Below are positions 24,325 to 38,389 of a stretch of 64,000 bases of DNA, piece by piece. This stretch comes from Anisus vortex (taxonomy: Eukaryota; Mollusca; Gastropoda; Planorbidae): contig OX421506.1 of assembly GCA_949126835.1 (NCBI GenBank), positions 25,753,301 through 25,817,300 of the forward strand, read 5' to 3'. Positions within the stretch are counted from its first letter, which is position 1; each line of letters starts with the position of its first letter. A program made the position numbers and the translations under genes. The notes under the pieces were generated by a model that saw nothing but the letters and a program-made list of their open reading frames with translations, was not told the DNA's origin and searched no databases.

Positions 24325-24724
24325 ATAGAGACATTACCCACAATTCATCTAGATCTAGATCTGAACTGGGTCACTGTGACAACACAATTTTAATTTGTTT
24401 GTTGGTGACCGAAACCGAGGATGAGAAGTTTTACAAACGTATTATTAAAATATGTCATTACTTTACATTAAAAACAATATACCCTAGATTAGATTTTCCA
24501 CCCCCTCCCCCTTCCCCCGATTCCACGGAAGCTCACTAGGCTTCAGTTTATTTAGTGTATGGAAAAATTTGTCTATAGTTTGGAACGTACGTAATCTTAC
24601 GCTTTTATGTTATTGTTATCTTATTTTATACGATAGCGACGTTCCCCTTTGATCGGATTATTGCATTTAGCGTAAATATTTTATTTTCATAAAGGTTTCA
24701 AAGCTTTTAAATAGTTGATTTCAA

Positions 24725-24976
24725 GTATGTGAAGTCCTTGCTTTAAGATAACAAACCTTATTTTGTATTTCTTGATTTCTTCTACGATAGTGTACAATTT
24801 TCCTCTGTTTGATCAATTCTTTAAGGCACTCTGGACAGTTTCTTTTTATTTGAATAATGCCCAAAAAGGTCAGTTGACATGGCTAACAAGATTTTCTCGA
24901 GCTATGTGAGTCTGTTCCTCAAGCACTTCTTGCTTCAAGGCTGTCGTACTCCTCTCTCTGACGGCGTTAAATTACT
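24725..24976 (-). pseudogene. Decayed C-terminal tail of the adjacent GIMAP
   Basis: Downstream of the stop at 24977, helix-like coding sequence continues but in changing frames: AYEVI, a stop, then RRQREEYDSL in one frame; LKQEVLEEQTHIARENL in another; and 'RNCPECLKELIKQRK' in a third, ending near 24725. The charge pattern continues that of the GIMAP tail. At least two frameshifts and one nonsense change therefore separate it from the open frame upstream. Confidence 0.55.
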
Positions 24977-25951
24977 TCATAAGCATGCTGCCTTCATTTG
25001 CAGCTTCATTTTATCCTTCTCACTAGCTACGCGAATCGCAATCCTAATCTCATCTTCAATCGTCTTCTTCAAGATGTTAACTGTCTCAACAAGCTCGTGA
25101 AGCGCTCCGGTACCCTTGTCTTGTGTCTTGATGCTGTCATGGAGTAATTCCGTGCAAGTTAAAAGTTTCTCGAGATCAGCTTTGCAATTTTCAGGCTCAT
25201 TACTGGTTTGAATTCTTTGTATTTTTTGAATGATAAGACTTGTTTCTCTCATTGTCTCATCACGAATCATGGGCATTTTGGCTTCTATCATCACACGTTC
25301 ACGTGTTGATTTGGCTTTCTCGAAGTTTACACCCTTATAGCGATGTCCCAGGTATGTTACATGATCCACCATTTGAATAAGATCATTTATTTGTCTAACG
25401 ATTTTCTCTTCATCCTTTGTTCTGTTGTCAAACAGTAATACTCTTTTATTACATTCCATTAAAAGTTCATGGAAAACACCCTCTTGTTCTTTGCACCAAT
25501 CTCGAAATGATAACCCAGTCTCCTCACTATCAGAATCGAAAATGTCTCCATGTGTCATGACCAGGATGCAGAAATCTCTCACGAAGTTTTCCCCGAAAAT
25601 TTTCTTCAAAAAGGCGATAAAGTCCTGGTCCTCTGCAGTGAATCTCCCTCCAAACTTAACAACCAGCAAGAAGGCGTGATAGCCCTGTGGATTAGCTGAT
25701 ATAGCGTAGGACATTGCGTCAATGACGAGCTTGGTAGCCGTCTCATTGTCCAGTCTGGTGTCACCAACGCTTGGTCCGTCAACAACTTTAATGACGCGAT
25801 TGTTGAACTCACTCACCTCGTACTGAACCCTAGTCGTTACCGATGAAGTCTTGGACATACTTCTAAAAGCTTTTCTTCTCAAAATTGCGTTTCCCAAAGC
25901 ACTTTTTCCATTACCAGTTTTGCCAATCATTAGTAGATCGATATCACTCAT
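24977..25951 (-). CDS. GIMAP/AIG1-family GTPase
   Basis: The frame encodes 324 residues from the chosen start. It has an AIG1-type GTP-binding domain: P-loop GKTGNGKS at residues 10-17, DGPSVGDT (G3) at 58-65, the family 'conserved box' around residues 90-125 (YHAFLLVVKFGGRFT then the KIFGENFV segment), MTHGD (G4) at 132-136 and LFDNR (G5 region) near 173. A charged helical tail follows. All nucleotide-binding motifs look intact. GIMAPs are GTPases implicated in immune-cell survival in vertebrates and pathogen responses in plants and invertebrates; the role here is unknown. I start at MSDIDLL, not the upstream in-frame codons, because 'tttgcttattag' directly before the ATG looks like a splice acceptor, implying a non-coding leader exon. 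The relic at 40859 has the same MSD(I/L)DLL start. The stop at 24977 truncates an older, longer tail, so the protein may be shortened. Confidence 0.9.
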   Translation of the reverse strand: MSDIDLLMIGKTGNGKSALGNAILRRKAFRSMSKTSSVTTRVQYEVSEFNNRVIKVVDGPSVGDTRLDNETATKLVIDAMSYAISANPQGYHAFLLVVKFGGRFTAEDQDFIAFLKKIFGENFVRDFCILVMTHGDIFDSDSEETGLSFRDWCKEQEGVFHELLMECNKRVLLFDNRTKDEEKIVRQINDLIQMVDHVTYLGHRYKGVNFEKAKSTRERVMIEAKMPMIRDETMRETSLIIQKIQRIQTSNEPENCKADLEKLLTCTELLHDSIKTQDKGTGALHELVETVNILKKTIEDEIRIAIRVASEKDKMKLQMKAACL

Positions 25952-26384
25952 GGTTAATCTAATAAGCAAAGAAAAAAAACATTCAATTGTCATTTAAAGA
26001 AACAAATACACACAAACGTATATGCCTACATGTATAGGCCTACATTTATTTATATGAGATTTATATTTTAATTATATTTAAATAAGCGTATTTATGGAAA
26101 TGGAATTTTTTTTACACAAGAACACTAGCCCTTTTTTGTCCAGGTGATAAATCTAATGACGCAAAACACCATAGACATTCTAGGATTATTGCCTAAATGC
26201 TTTGAACTGATTCCTAAAACAAACTAATGAGATAAACAAAACAGCAGGATCTAACCTTAGACACAAAGAAGAATATATCAATTTAACGTGTTTATTTTTA
26301 ACTATTGTAAGAAATTATCCGAAAACTCCCGAGTACAATATTATTCAATCAAGTACATTATTGCAACTAAAACGGGTGGGGGCG

Positions 26385-27160
26385 TCCGTGCCAGACGCCA
26401 AGGTTTGAATAGGCGCTATAATTACTTTAGTTACTGCCCGTAACGCCGTGGGGGCATAGGGCAGCAACAATGTCTTTCCATCTTTCTCTGTCACGTGCGA
26501 CAATTCCAATCATACCCGCAGGAGTGACCGAATTTCTTTCATTCCTGCTCTACTGTTCTGCGCCAGGTTACTTTTGGTCGACCTCTCTTTCTTTTTTCTT
26601 CTGGGGTCCAGTGTAGGGCTGTCTTGCAGATGTCCCCTTCCTCTCTTCTCAACACATGGTCAATCAATCGCCAACGCTCTATATTGACCGGATTTCCAGA
26701 TGTTGGTCATGTTGTTAAATGCAATTCTTGCTTTATTCAGTCTGTTCTGAATGTCTTCTTTGCTTCCCCATCTTGTGTGAGTGAGCATCATAGTTGTGCT
26801 ATTTAGCACCATTACTTCTGATTACTTATGATTGATTTTTAGTCTAACTTGTGAACTAAAATTATTCAGTCTGTCTGTTTTGGCTTGCATTTGCTGATAG
26901 GTGTGAGACAATAGTGCCAGGTCATCAGCATAGTCTAAAGTCTAAATCATCAAGTGTTGATAAAAAAGTCCATCTGATGCCATTGTTTCTCACTTCTGTT
27001 GTGTTTTTTTATCACCCAGTCAATTAGTATGTTAAACAGCAATGCGGACAACACGCATTTCTGTCTCACTCCTGTCTTCACTTCGAATCATATGTTTCTA
27101 CTTTTCATGCAACAGCTGTAGAGGCTGTCAAAGCTCTTGATCAGCTGTACCACGCTATAT
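26385..27160 (-). mobile_element. LINE reverse transcriptase relic, C-terminal part
   Basis: On the minus strand, scattered frames read like a LINE polymerase: VKTGVRQKCVLSALLFNILI (palm region), then a region where the A/YADD-like 'DDLALLSHTYQQMQAKTDR' follows, then 'KSGNPVNIERWRLIDHVLRR' and 'EEKRKRGRPKVTWRRTVE'. The last phrase is typical of the C-terminus of RTE- or related LINE proteins. Several stops and frame changes show it is dead. The element reads from high to low coordinates and its 5' part is missing. Confidence 0.7.
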
Positions 27161-27550
27161 TGGCACTTTGAAAAATTAATATAAAAAAGACAACAACAGC
27201 CAAATTTAACTTTATAAAACAAAGGGTATGCTATAGACAAAAAGTTCAATATAAAAAAATAAATGATTTAAAGACATCAGCCTTTCTTACCATCAAAATT
27301 AGTTTACTAATAACAGCAAACTAACATTTTAGATTAGCGCTAGCTTTAGCCTACACCCTCCCACGACGCCATTTTTCTCTACATACACCACTAATCCTTA
27401 ACATTAACTGTTTTTATAAAGTAAAGTTTGTGTGTATTTAGAATAATACGTTTTCATATTATGTGCTACTTTAAACAAAAATAAAGAACAAAGTAAGCTT
27501 AGAAAAACCTAGTTTTTATTCATTTTAATGAATACATTTAAAAATAAACA

Positions 27551-27609
<59 letters not shown>

Positions 27610-29479
27610 ATAATTAGCCACAGTTTATCTAGAAGTGAACGTGATGTAAAATTTGAGTGCAGAGTCTAAGTTTACTAACCTCCGGTTGATGTAGCGAGCT
27701 ATAGGCCTGCGTGCCGTCTATCGAAGAGTGGTTCGTTGCTTATGTCAATCAAGACTTAAGATACACCACTGAATGCCTCATATTTTTATGAGAAAACTTT
27801 AGATTTTCCCCTAAAATATAAACGTAATTTATATATATGCATTTCTCTGAAAATGGCTTTCGGCGTATAAGAATATTTCTATTATTTCTATGATAAAGAC
27901 AAAATGTATGATTATTTCTCTTTCCTTTTACGGAAAATAATACAACAAATTTAATACATATTATGTTACACCTTTGTGATTCAGTTGCTTTTGAAAACGA
28001 TAGTACCTTGACCCCACAGCCCAAATTATCATCTACACAATTTTTTTAATTGACACTGTTATGCGGCAAAACTTAGAAATGGTGAAATTGTGAGTGGGAC
28101 ATAGAAGAAAAGTGATGGTATACTGGTATACTACACATAATGTCTCGAACTCCCTTAGACACGTCCCTACATTTTCTATAATCCTGGAGAGTGTTTGTGT
28201 TTTTGGATCTACCTGGCATCAGCTGCTTGTAAGACGTGTCTTTAGAAACTAGTGGTATCGATTAAATGACATTGTGGTCATAGAGGGTTACATAGCTTAG
28301 AAGAAAAAAATAAACATCCACCCTTTGTTTTTATTTACTAATTTATCTTTATACGACACCTAGCTATGAGGTTTCCATTTGCAAAAGGTTAATAGTATAA
28401 ATAAGTATTCTTAAAGCGGTTAAAACTAATAATATGTAAATAAGTAGATTGTTGCGTTGAGAAGAGCTCGTAGAATAAAACTAATATTATATGCCCGTTA
28501 ATTATAGAGAAACTAGAAGGATAAAACATTACATATCTTACATATAGTCAAGTTATAAGTGTCCCATATCATAAATATTATTTTGGTAAAAACAAAATAG
28601 TCTAAAAGAAACCGTTATTAGTAATTTCTTTTCATATGTTTTATTTGTGAAAATTCAAAACGTATAAAAGGTATCAATTACGAAATCTAATCGTGTCTCA
28701 GTCCAGGCAGTAATTTCTAGGAAAGTCCCTTGATTTGGTTCAGGTAAGAACTTTGGTCTACAAGATGTTTACAGTACATGTACTTGCTTTTACTAGCTTC
28801 ACTGGCCGAACAAGTAGTTTGCAAGTAGATTGATAAGTAGAATAATGACGAGAGAATAGGTGTTATGTGCCATGGTCCATTTTACAAAGTGTAACATTAA
28901 TTTAGGGTTATCTTGTTTAAAGTATAATTTTTTTGTTTTAATTTTTTTTTTTTATGGTTGGATTATTTTTTCCTTTGTTAATGTAAAGCCCTTGAATTTC
29001 AAGAAAGATTGAGTTATAAAGCATTTACCTGTCTAGCGGCTAGAAGCACTGAGTTATATTTTTTAGAATGAATCGGTATCAACAACAGAATACTTAATTA
29101 TATTTATTTTCTTTGTTGTAATACCTAGTTCCAAATTATTTCACGTAGATATTATCAGCGAATTTTTTTTCTTTTCTTTTCAATGGCACACATACAGCCA
29201 CCAAAGAAATCTCAATAACAAAATATATATTTTATTTTTTAAAGAAGTTAACATTCTTTTTAAAGGTTTAACGATGAAACATCTCAAATGAAGATTTTTC
29301 TATAGAGTTACATTTTTTATCTTCTGAAGTTCAACAAGGGGCGTTATTATCTAACAATTAAAAAATAAATATTATCTCTTACATTTCCATATTATGGTTA
29401 CTTGCGGTAAATACTATAATAGGGTCGAAGCCCAAAGGTAATAGGTCAGACTGAGCAATTATTGCATTACACATTACAC

Positions 29480-29480
<1 letters not shown>
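27161..29480. other. AT-rich stretch with an (AT)n tract
   Basis: No gene recognised. A perfect AT dinucleotide run occupies about 27558-27606. The 91-codon minus frame near 27749-28024 has no recognisable domain. Confidence 0.4.

Positions 29481-29549
<69 letters not shown>
29481..29549. repeat. (AT)n microsatellite
   Basis: About 34 perfect AT units. The open frame through it, a run of alternating I and Y, is an artefact. Confidence 0.95.
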
Positions 29550-29551
<2 letters not shown>

Positions 29552-29720
29552 GAAAGAGAAAGAGTTTATTTTAATTTTATTCAATCAACAACAAATATTT
29601 TTATTATTATTGTGTGCATGCATGTACATGTTTGTATTACCTTGCATTCATTTTCCAAGGAAAATGGAAACCCATAAAATATACAACATACTATTTGTCT
29701 TTTAAATATAGTAGGCTTTT

Positions 29721-29910
29721 AGTAAGTACAGTACCCTTCGGACCAAACTGATCAACTGAGCAGCGTTCATTAGCTTCCGTGGCCTCGGCATACTAGGGGA
29801 TGTGTGGTCAGCACAATGCCCAGCCGCCTTTACGTTACCCCAACTAATGTCAGGTACCCATCAGAGCTGGGTAGACTCAAGGACACCCTCAAGTCGCGGG
29901 AAATTAGGCC
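29721..29910. mobile_element. SINE-like repeat, copy 2 (truncated)
   Basis: Same order of shared phrases as the full copy at 31666-31945 ('ggaccaaactgatca', 'catactaggggatgtgtgg', 'cacaatgcccagccgcc', 'gtagactca'), ending at 'caagtcgcggg' before the tRNA-like end. Confidence 0.7.
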
Positions 29911-31665
29911 TATAGACGAGGGAAAAAATAAGTATTTTTGTCATGAAATTAATAATTCGATTGGCCTATGATAAATGGATTAAATGATGTTGTTTTTTAA
30001 TCTTTCACCACTAAGTTGTGTTACATGCGAAATATTGACTTGACTGTCAACTGTTATAACAACATTGTGACTTCGACATACCTGGCCGTTCGTCGTAAGT
30101 TTCCACATGATCTATTTACTTCTAAGATTTAGCTTGGGTCAAGGTCAGCCCCATAACTATTAATTCCTTGGGAAATACATTTTTCGAAAAAAATATACCT
30201 GGTAATATTTAATCTGCTGGATTGTTGTTTTATGTTTTTGTTTCCCCTATACATTTTTTTCCAGAATAAAAATTATGATAAAAATATTTCAACGATTGGT
30301 ATTTTAGGGAACAAAAGCTGGAGGGTTGATATTTAGAAAAAAAATGTTCTTTGTGTTAGTTTTTCCTCATTCTTTTTCTTTCTTTTAGAATAACTTTATC
30401 TAAAAGAAAATATGATTATTTTTCGTGTTAGGCCTAATCAACATTTTATGAATCTTATCATATCTTATATTCTTTAAATAGCTAATTTTAGTCCTACTCT
30501 TAAAGTCTTTTGTTGAATTGTGAAGCTCATGAAAAGACAGGTGGACACACGTTTGTTTGGCTTTAAGATATGTCAAAAAGAGCTATAGTCTGTTTCTATT
30601 AAAAATTAATCCAACACACATTTTTTTAAATATAATATACTTGAAACACACCATTCAAACCAATAGAAATTTTTTGAAACAAAACTTCTTTTTTATCTTA
30701 GATTCGTTTTTATCAATTACCAATATAGACAAAACAAACCATTTGTATTTAATTGAACGTAAGTTTTCTTAGATAAACAGCTTGTTATATATAACAAACG
30801 AACCAAACGATTATTTGAATAAAAGTCATTTTCAAATGTAGTCAAACAATATATCTTAAAAGACATATCATGTAAGACCATCAAACAAATGCTATATTTT
30901 TTTTTTTATGAAGAGAATATTAAATTGGTAAACATATATTAACACATAATATTTATTAAAATAAAATCAAAGACACACACCTTCAAACAATAATACTATA
31001 ATTAAAATCCGTGGAATGCAGACTAAGCTAATAATGGTATCAATTATTATTTATTATAATTAATAGATACAAATATTGATACTAAAATTAATGTATGTCC
31101 TGATAATACCACCAAGTAATAATTATTGAAAACAAAAAATCAATAACGTAAAATTAGCCAAGTAGCTGACTTATAAAAAAATAGGGCTTTATAAAATAAA
31201 CAAAATAGTTTTTTTGTAAAATTGTAAGTTTATTAAATATGATTCAATTTTATTCACTGATGATGGCAAGGATATAATAAGGGGATCTTTTAAGGTTTCC
31301 AACAGGAAGTTCAATACTTTAATTGTGTTTCAAAACACAAAGCTAATTGACATCTGACTTTGACCCTTTTCGCATCATCCGATTGAGTTTGAAAATAACA
31401 CATAGTTCTGTTTTCGATAACAAGATGACATTTTCAGTTCCACACCCCACGCCCCAAACTTCCAAAATCATTGTTCACTATATGGGGTGGGGGTGGGGGA
31501 CAGATTTATTGTAGTATAATAATGAGCGCATTAATACATCTTTATAAAACGCACCTGACAGATAATTTATTAAACCATTTATAAATATTGGCTCATCTGT
31601 TCTTTGTGGGTGACTAGGAACAGTTGTTTTGGAAGTTCAATGCATAGTTTGTAGGCTTTGTAAAA
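29911..31665. other. AT-rich stretch, nothing recognised
   Basis: No coding region, terminal repeat or array was recognised. Confidence 0.4.
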
Positions 31666-31945
31666 GTAAGTAAAGTACACTTTGGACCAAACTGATCATA
31701 GGGCTGGTAAAGCAGCATTCACCTGTTTCTGTGTCCACGGCATACTAGGGGATGTGTGGCTAGTACAATGCACAGACGCCTTTAGGTCTACTTTACCCCA
31801 ACTAGTGTCAGGTTCCCATTAGAGCTGAGTAGACTCAGAAACACCCCCAAGTCCCGTAAAAAAAAATCCTAGCCTGCACCAGGATTCGAACCAAGAACCT
31901 TCGGATTGACAGTCGAACGCACTGCCGCTCGGACACAGTTCCCCA
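31666..31945 (-). mobile_element. tRNA-derived SINE, most complete copy
   Basis: Read on the minus strand, the first ~70 bases contain a tRNA-like head: a box-A-like 'gtccgagcggcagtgcg' and a perfect box-B GGTTCGAATCC (in + orientation 'ggattcgaacc' near 31882). The tRNA-unrelated body that follows is shared with the copies at 21160, 29721 and 33975. RNA polymerase III would transcribe it leftward. Confidence 0.75.
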
Positions 31946-32878
31946 TTTGTAGGCTTTGTACTACAAATAAACTACTTCCTGAGGTAATACAAAATTTAGT
32001 TGTCTTTGTAAAGTCTCGAAAAAACTGTGTTTTCCGAATTTCTTCCACATTTGTTTTTTTAAGTATGAATCCCTGGCAGCTAGAATATGAGTATTTTATT
32101 ATAGATCTACTTAATAGTTGTTACAATGGTATACAAATATTAGTAGCAAATAGTAAACATTTTATTTTTATAATAATATAGAAGGCGCTCACAATATTTT
32201 GTATCTATGATCGCCGTTTCTTCTTGTGCATTCCACAAGACCAGGTGATAAAAAAGAGCGACAAAGACGATAAATAACTTTTGAACAATTTCCATTTTGA
32301 CTTTTCGCTTTTTGGCATATATTGGCTAAACAATCACTCGGTTACTAATATTTGTTCTTCCAAACGCTTTTGAACGGTTCTGGAATATATTAGCAGTTCC
32401 AAATTCCGTCCAATCACTTTCTTTTCAAACTTAGCACGTTTCCTTTTCCACTTTTTCGTATTGCATTATAAAATTTAAGGTATTTTTTTCCCTTTTGTAA
32501 AATTGAAGCCTTTTGTAAATCTCTTAAAATCGATGCGACTGACGTTTGGCATGATATTCATTTATTTTATTAAAAAAAAACTCATTGCTGTAATCGTTCA
32601 CTTAGTTTTTGCTCATCTATGCCAGATTCATTAAATGCTTATCTATCTCTGGATTGCCTACTGATATAGCTGTCAACGTGATTTTGTGGTGTAAAGACGA
32701 CTTCTTAGACGAAAACAAAATATATTTCCTCTTCATCGCTTTGATACAGAGGATGCTGCCATAATATATTTGATGACATGCTTACTTTATCCAAAGCTTT
32801 CTCTTATTTTCTGCTATTTTTTTTATAGGCAAACACCTTTTTAATTTTTGTTAATCTCCATGCATAACACTTTGATTT

Positions 32879-33575
32879 CTAAATGTAACTGTTTGAATTG
32901 TCTGTGTCCCCATACCTTTCGAGTAATTCTTGTTCAAATGCATTGACTTCGTTAACCACCTCTTTATAAGACATGAGCTGTTTATCCGTCTCAGCACTTA
33001 TTGCATATAATTTGGCCATTCTGGTTCTAGATTTACTAATGATAATCTTTGTTTCTTTCACATTTTTTTGAGCATTTATTCCAATTATCAGTGTTTGAAT
33101 TTCTTTGAAAGCAGCTGAAAATTCATTTTTTTAGTAACTCTATCTTGTCTTTGGAAAAAAACTGATTAACTTGTAATTCATTCAAAATTGAATCCTTTGT
33201 TCTATTATTAAACTGAATACAACTGTAATTGCATTCTTCTAACAAATCTTTTATTTGACCTTCCTTTTGCTGGCACCTTTCTTTAAAAATCAAATTTTCA
33301 AATTCGTTATCAGCTTCAATTTTATCTACACGAGTCATTATGCAAACACCAAAACCTCAATGAATTTTTTACCCAGAATCCCTTCGATAGTTTTAATTAC
33401 ATCACATTCTTGTTTTGTAAAGCGTGCTCCGTACTTAAGCACAATCAGTAAAGCTGACAATGTGTGATCTCACAATTTTGAAGCTTTCTTTATGGTATTT
33501 ATTGACGTTTGGAGAGTCTCTTCGGTGTCCTAGCCTCTCTTCTGACTTGTAAAGTTTACAGACGTTACGTCTAGA
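32879..33575 (-). pseudogene. GIMAP/AIG1 pseudogene
   Basis: Three frames together give a recognisable AIG1 C-terminal half: DTEETLQTSINTIKKAS (after the lost G3), then ALLIVLKYGARFTKQECDVI and the GILGKKFIE segment of the conserved box, then MTRVDKIEAD (G4 region), 'CIQFNNRTKD' (G5 region) and a helical tail ending near 32879. Frame breaks lie at about 33340, 33475 and 33122. The P-loop was not found. It is on the same strand as the other family members. Confidence 0.8.
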
Positions 33576-33974
33576 TAGAAGAGTATTACGGTCCCTAGGA
33601 CCAAAATACCTGCAGGACTCGGTCAGTGGCAGGGCTAGCCGGCCTTACAGTAATAGTTCAGTAGAACTTACGAACTGCTTGATAAACTTTCAAACAGCAC
33701 AGTTATCATTCTACATCATTCTACATGTTTGTGTCAAGGCAGTAGCCAAACACACATTCACTCAAAGCAACTCAATAAAAGATATTTACACAAGGGATTA
33801 TACATTTAACAAATAAATAGGTCATACACCAAGACAGATTTGTTGTCTTTTCTATCACAACTTCTCAGCTCTCAGAAACCCAACGTTAACTCTGTTCATT
33901 TATATATAGAAAAACTTAGAATACTTTTTTCTCAGCTTAATCAAACTATAAATGATTGTAACATCAAGCAAAAT
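33576..33974. other. Short gap, nothing recognised
   Basis: Slightly GC-richer near 33590-33660 ('gcagggctagccggcc') but with no identifiable feature. Confidence 0.35.
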
Positions 33975-34230
33975 AAGTAAAATACCCTTCAGAACAAATT
34001 CATCACAGGGCCGGTGAAGCAGTTTCTGTGGCCAATACTAGGGTATTGTGTGGCCAGCACAATGCCCAGCCGCCTTTACTTGACCGCAACTAATGTGAGA
34101 TACCTATCAGAGCTGAAAAGAGTCAGAGACATCCTTCAGTACCGGAACAAATCCAAGCCTTCACCAGGATTCCAACGCAGAACCTTTGGTAAGCCAGACG
34201 AAAGCGCTTCCGCTCGGCTATTGTGCCCCT
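33975..34230 (-). mobile_element. SINE-like repeat, copy 4
   Basis: Diverged full-length copy of the SINE at 31666. The box-B-like 'ggattccaacgc' has lost the consensus at several positions, while the body phrases ('agcacaatgcccagccgcc', 'gtcagagaca') are kept. Confidence 0.7.
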
Positions 34231-34469
34231 ATAAGCAAGCATATTAAAAACATTTTATTGTTTTTAAAGACATGAGGTAGATATTAAAATACAAACATAT
34301 CCATTCATTAACCTGCAAAGAAATTATAAAAAAATACAGAAGATCAAAATTTATTTCCTCAGGCGGCAGTGTTTTCATATTGAACAGTCTTTTATAAAAA
34401 TGTTTAACTCACTAGTTGTTCTGAAATAAGTTGTTTGTTGTTTTATCTGACAATGGGTGCTTTTCTGTA

Positions 34470-35690
<1,221 letters not shown>

Positions 35691-35727
35691 CTTATAAAAA
35701 AATTTTTTTTTACCAGAAATAAACAGA

Positions 35728-35830
35728 ATTTGAGGTCGGCACAAGAGTGGATTCTTAGAACAATCTAGGCTTAGTACCTCCCACAAAACTCGCGTTGAGA
35801 GAGAGCTTATGGGCGCTATTAACCCATCAA
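35728..35830 (-). mobile_element. Gypsy element fragment (internal end plus first ~35 bases of LTR)
   Basis: On the minus strand 'ctctctctcaacgcgagttt', 'gtactaagcctag' and TGTTCTAAGAATCC match 56285-56370, which spans the internal/LTR junction of the same family. It interrupts the sequence just upstream of the Src-like pseudogene's SH3 remnant. Confidence 0.7.
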
Positions 35831-37716
35831 GTGAATGAACACTTAAACAATCAACAAATCTGTTTATCTTTAAAATAAATGTTGCTGTCTCTTGACAATC
35901 TGAGCCTTCATTGAGTTCCTTGCATTTTCCAGCACGAAAACTTGATGTTTGTGCAGCTAACCTAACATTCATCCTAGGTGATGGAGTGAGTCAGATGTGG
36001 TCAGACTTTAGCTTGGTTTTTCTCAATTGACCAGCTGTATCCTTGTTATGGACTTCAACAATGTGGTTACATAGTAAATGTTTATCAGTATGCCATAAAT
36101 AACGTGACGGTTTTCCTACCCCTGAATTGCTTAAATTATTTCTTACTTTTCTTTAACAGATGAGGTACCTCAGAAAAGAAATATATGTATCAGTCCCTTG
36201 CAAAAAGATTTGTAGAATCACCTTGAATATCATACAGACGCTGATTAGGTGACGCTTTATCACAAACAGCTGAGATCACTGCTAAGTAGTAGAGTGTGAT
36301 TGTGTTGTGTGCTCTTTCTAAGTTATAATTTAAGGCTTAATGGTATAATTACTACTTTGCTATTTGTCCTTCTCTCATCTAGTTTTTATATGTTTAGTGA
36401 TTAAACTACTGCTTTCACAATTGTCAGTTGTGAATATTCACTAGTAATGAGCTTTGCAGCTCTTTTCTCAGTTATCACAATAAGAACGTAACTGCTGCAA
36501 ATGCAGTAGGCATTACAAATATAACACGAATAGGTAAGTAGATTAGCGTAAATCACGCTAACGGAAAACATTTTTTTAAAGAGGCCTTGAGAATACCAGC
36601 CGTCATTGGATTATACATTTATCATCTTATTCTTCCATTTTTTCTAAATGACAAATCCCATATGACCTAAATATAGCTGTTTATAGTTGTATTACTGTAT
36701 CTTTTTTAGGCAATTATCTTAGTTCATTATTATGCATTCTTATTCATATAAAGATGTCTAACTAGATTCATTATTGTAAAATACCATTTAAAATAAAGTG
36801 CAGTGTTTTTATTTTCTAGGGAATGAAAATAAAATGGGTCAGCCACATTGCACGTCAGGTGTTTCATTAAGTTTTACCTTGAACTTTCTCCCCAGTGTTT
36901 AGATTTGCATTACAGAGTGACTTCTTAATATTCCAAGAAAATATATCTACTCAAGGTTACATGGATGGACGTGACAAAGAACTTTTTTTTTGTTGTTGTT
37001 GCAATTCTGCCATTATCTCGATTTGGGTTATCACTGAGTAAACTAGGTATGCCGTTTGTATTGTAGTGTCTGCTGTTAGGCCATTTATTTTCTTGCTCCA
37101 GGTCACACGATATCTTTCCATATCAACATCCATAGGCGTATACACAGGATGGGGGTGGGAAGGCAATGTTGCCCACCCCCCATGTAGATGTTTTTACCAT
37201 AATCGACTAGAAGGCGAAAATATTTTTGTAACGGATCAATAAAGCTTACGGTACATGATTTTTTTCGTAAAAATCATTGTTAAACAAAAAACCATTTGTC
37301 GTTCTTAGAATTATTGTAAGATAAAATGTATGGGTCTTTTAATTATTATTTTTTTGTAGTTGTTATTATTGATTATTTTTTGTTGTGGATAAATGTTGAG
37401 ATTTAGCTTGTCTACGAGAACTAACATTTAGCCACATGTAAAGTTTATTGAACAAGGCATCTAAAGTGTAACATATGTGTATAATATGCCTATTATTTGG
37501 ACTGGAGAGATAGAGAGGAGTTTTTATATTTGTTCATTTTAAATATACTATTATTGAGTTTTAATGAGCATAATTTCAGTAATAATTCATTTTTATATAA
37601 TATAGAACATAAATCAGAGGTATCTGACTTTAGTTAAATACATCTTTTTAATGATTATTTAAAATATTTTAAAATAGATAAGCAAACTGGACAAGCCATG
37701 ATATTTAAAAGTAAAT
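35831..37716. other. Stretch without a recognised gene
   Basis: No SH3 N-terminus or other kinase exon was found upstream of the Src-like copy. The 122-codon minus frame at 35604-35972 runs through the gypsy fragment and is not a kinase sequence. A C-rich/G-rich pair near 37150-37185 is unexplained. Confidence 0.4.
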
Positions 37717-38048
37717 ACAAACAACTAGATTATATTTAGAAGTATACATGAACAACAAGATTATATCACCATTAAGAAGTTTACATGAACAACTAGATTA
37801 TATTTAGATGTAAACACGAACAACAAGATTATATTTAGAAGTATACATAAACAACTATATATTATATTTAGAAGTATACATGAACAACAAGATTATATTT
37901 AGAAGTATACATGAACAACTATATATTATATTTAGAAGTATACATGAACAACAAGATTATATTTAGATGTATACATGAACAACTAGATTGTATTTAGAAG
38001 TATTCATGAATTACCGGTACAATATTATATTTAGAAGTATATATGAAA
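37717..38048. repeat. ~31-33-bp minisatellite
   Basis: About ten units of 'gaacaacaagattatattta' plus 'gaagtatacat', alternating between a 31-base form and a 33-base form with 'ctatatattat'. Units differ by several substitutions and small indels. Confidence 0.9.
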
Positions 38049-38389
38049 CTTCTTTTATTACATGATTGTTCAATTATATTAATTATACGTTTTACAAATT
38101 TATTGCATACATGTGACAATTATAAAAAAAACTAATAAGTACAAACAAGTGTCTGTTATTTAAAAAAACAATAATTTGAAATAAATGAGAGCTTTGATAG
38201 AGAAATATAAAGAATACAATATGTAGTGCAGGCTAAGTAATTTGGCAGTATAGGCCTATAAGTCACTAATGCTTGGCATAAAATAGGATGAAAAGTCATT
38301 ATGAACTAAAATAAATCAGGATGAATTAATGACTGACGACTTATGCTTGAAATATTATTATTTAGTAATTCGTAAGCCTATTGACAAGT

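Noticed and set aside
29462..29677. Open frame with a long alternating I-Y run
   Set aside because: Translation of an (AT)n microsatellite.
31876..31945. tRNA gene on the minus strand
   Set aside because: Box B is perfect, but the sequence cannot be folded into a convincing cloverleaf and continues into a repeated body, so it is a SINE head.
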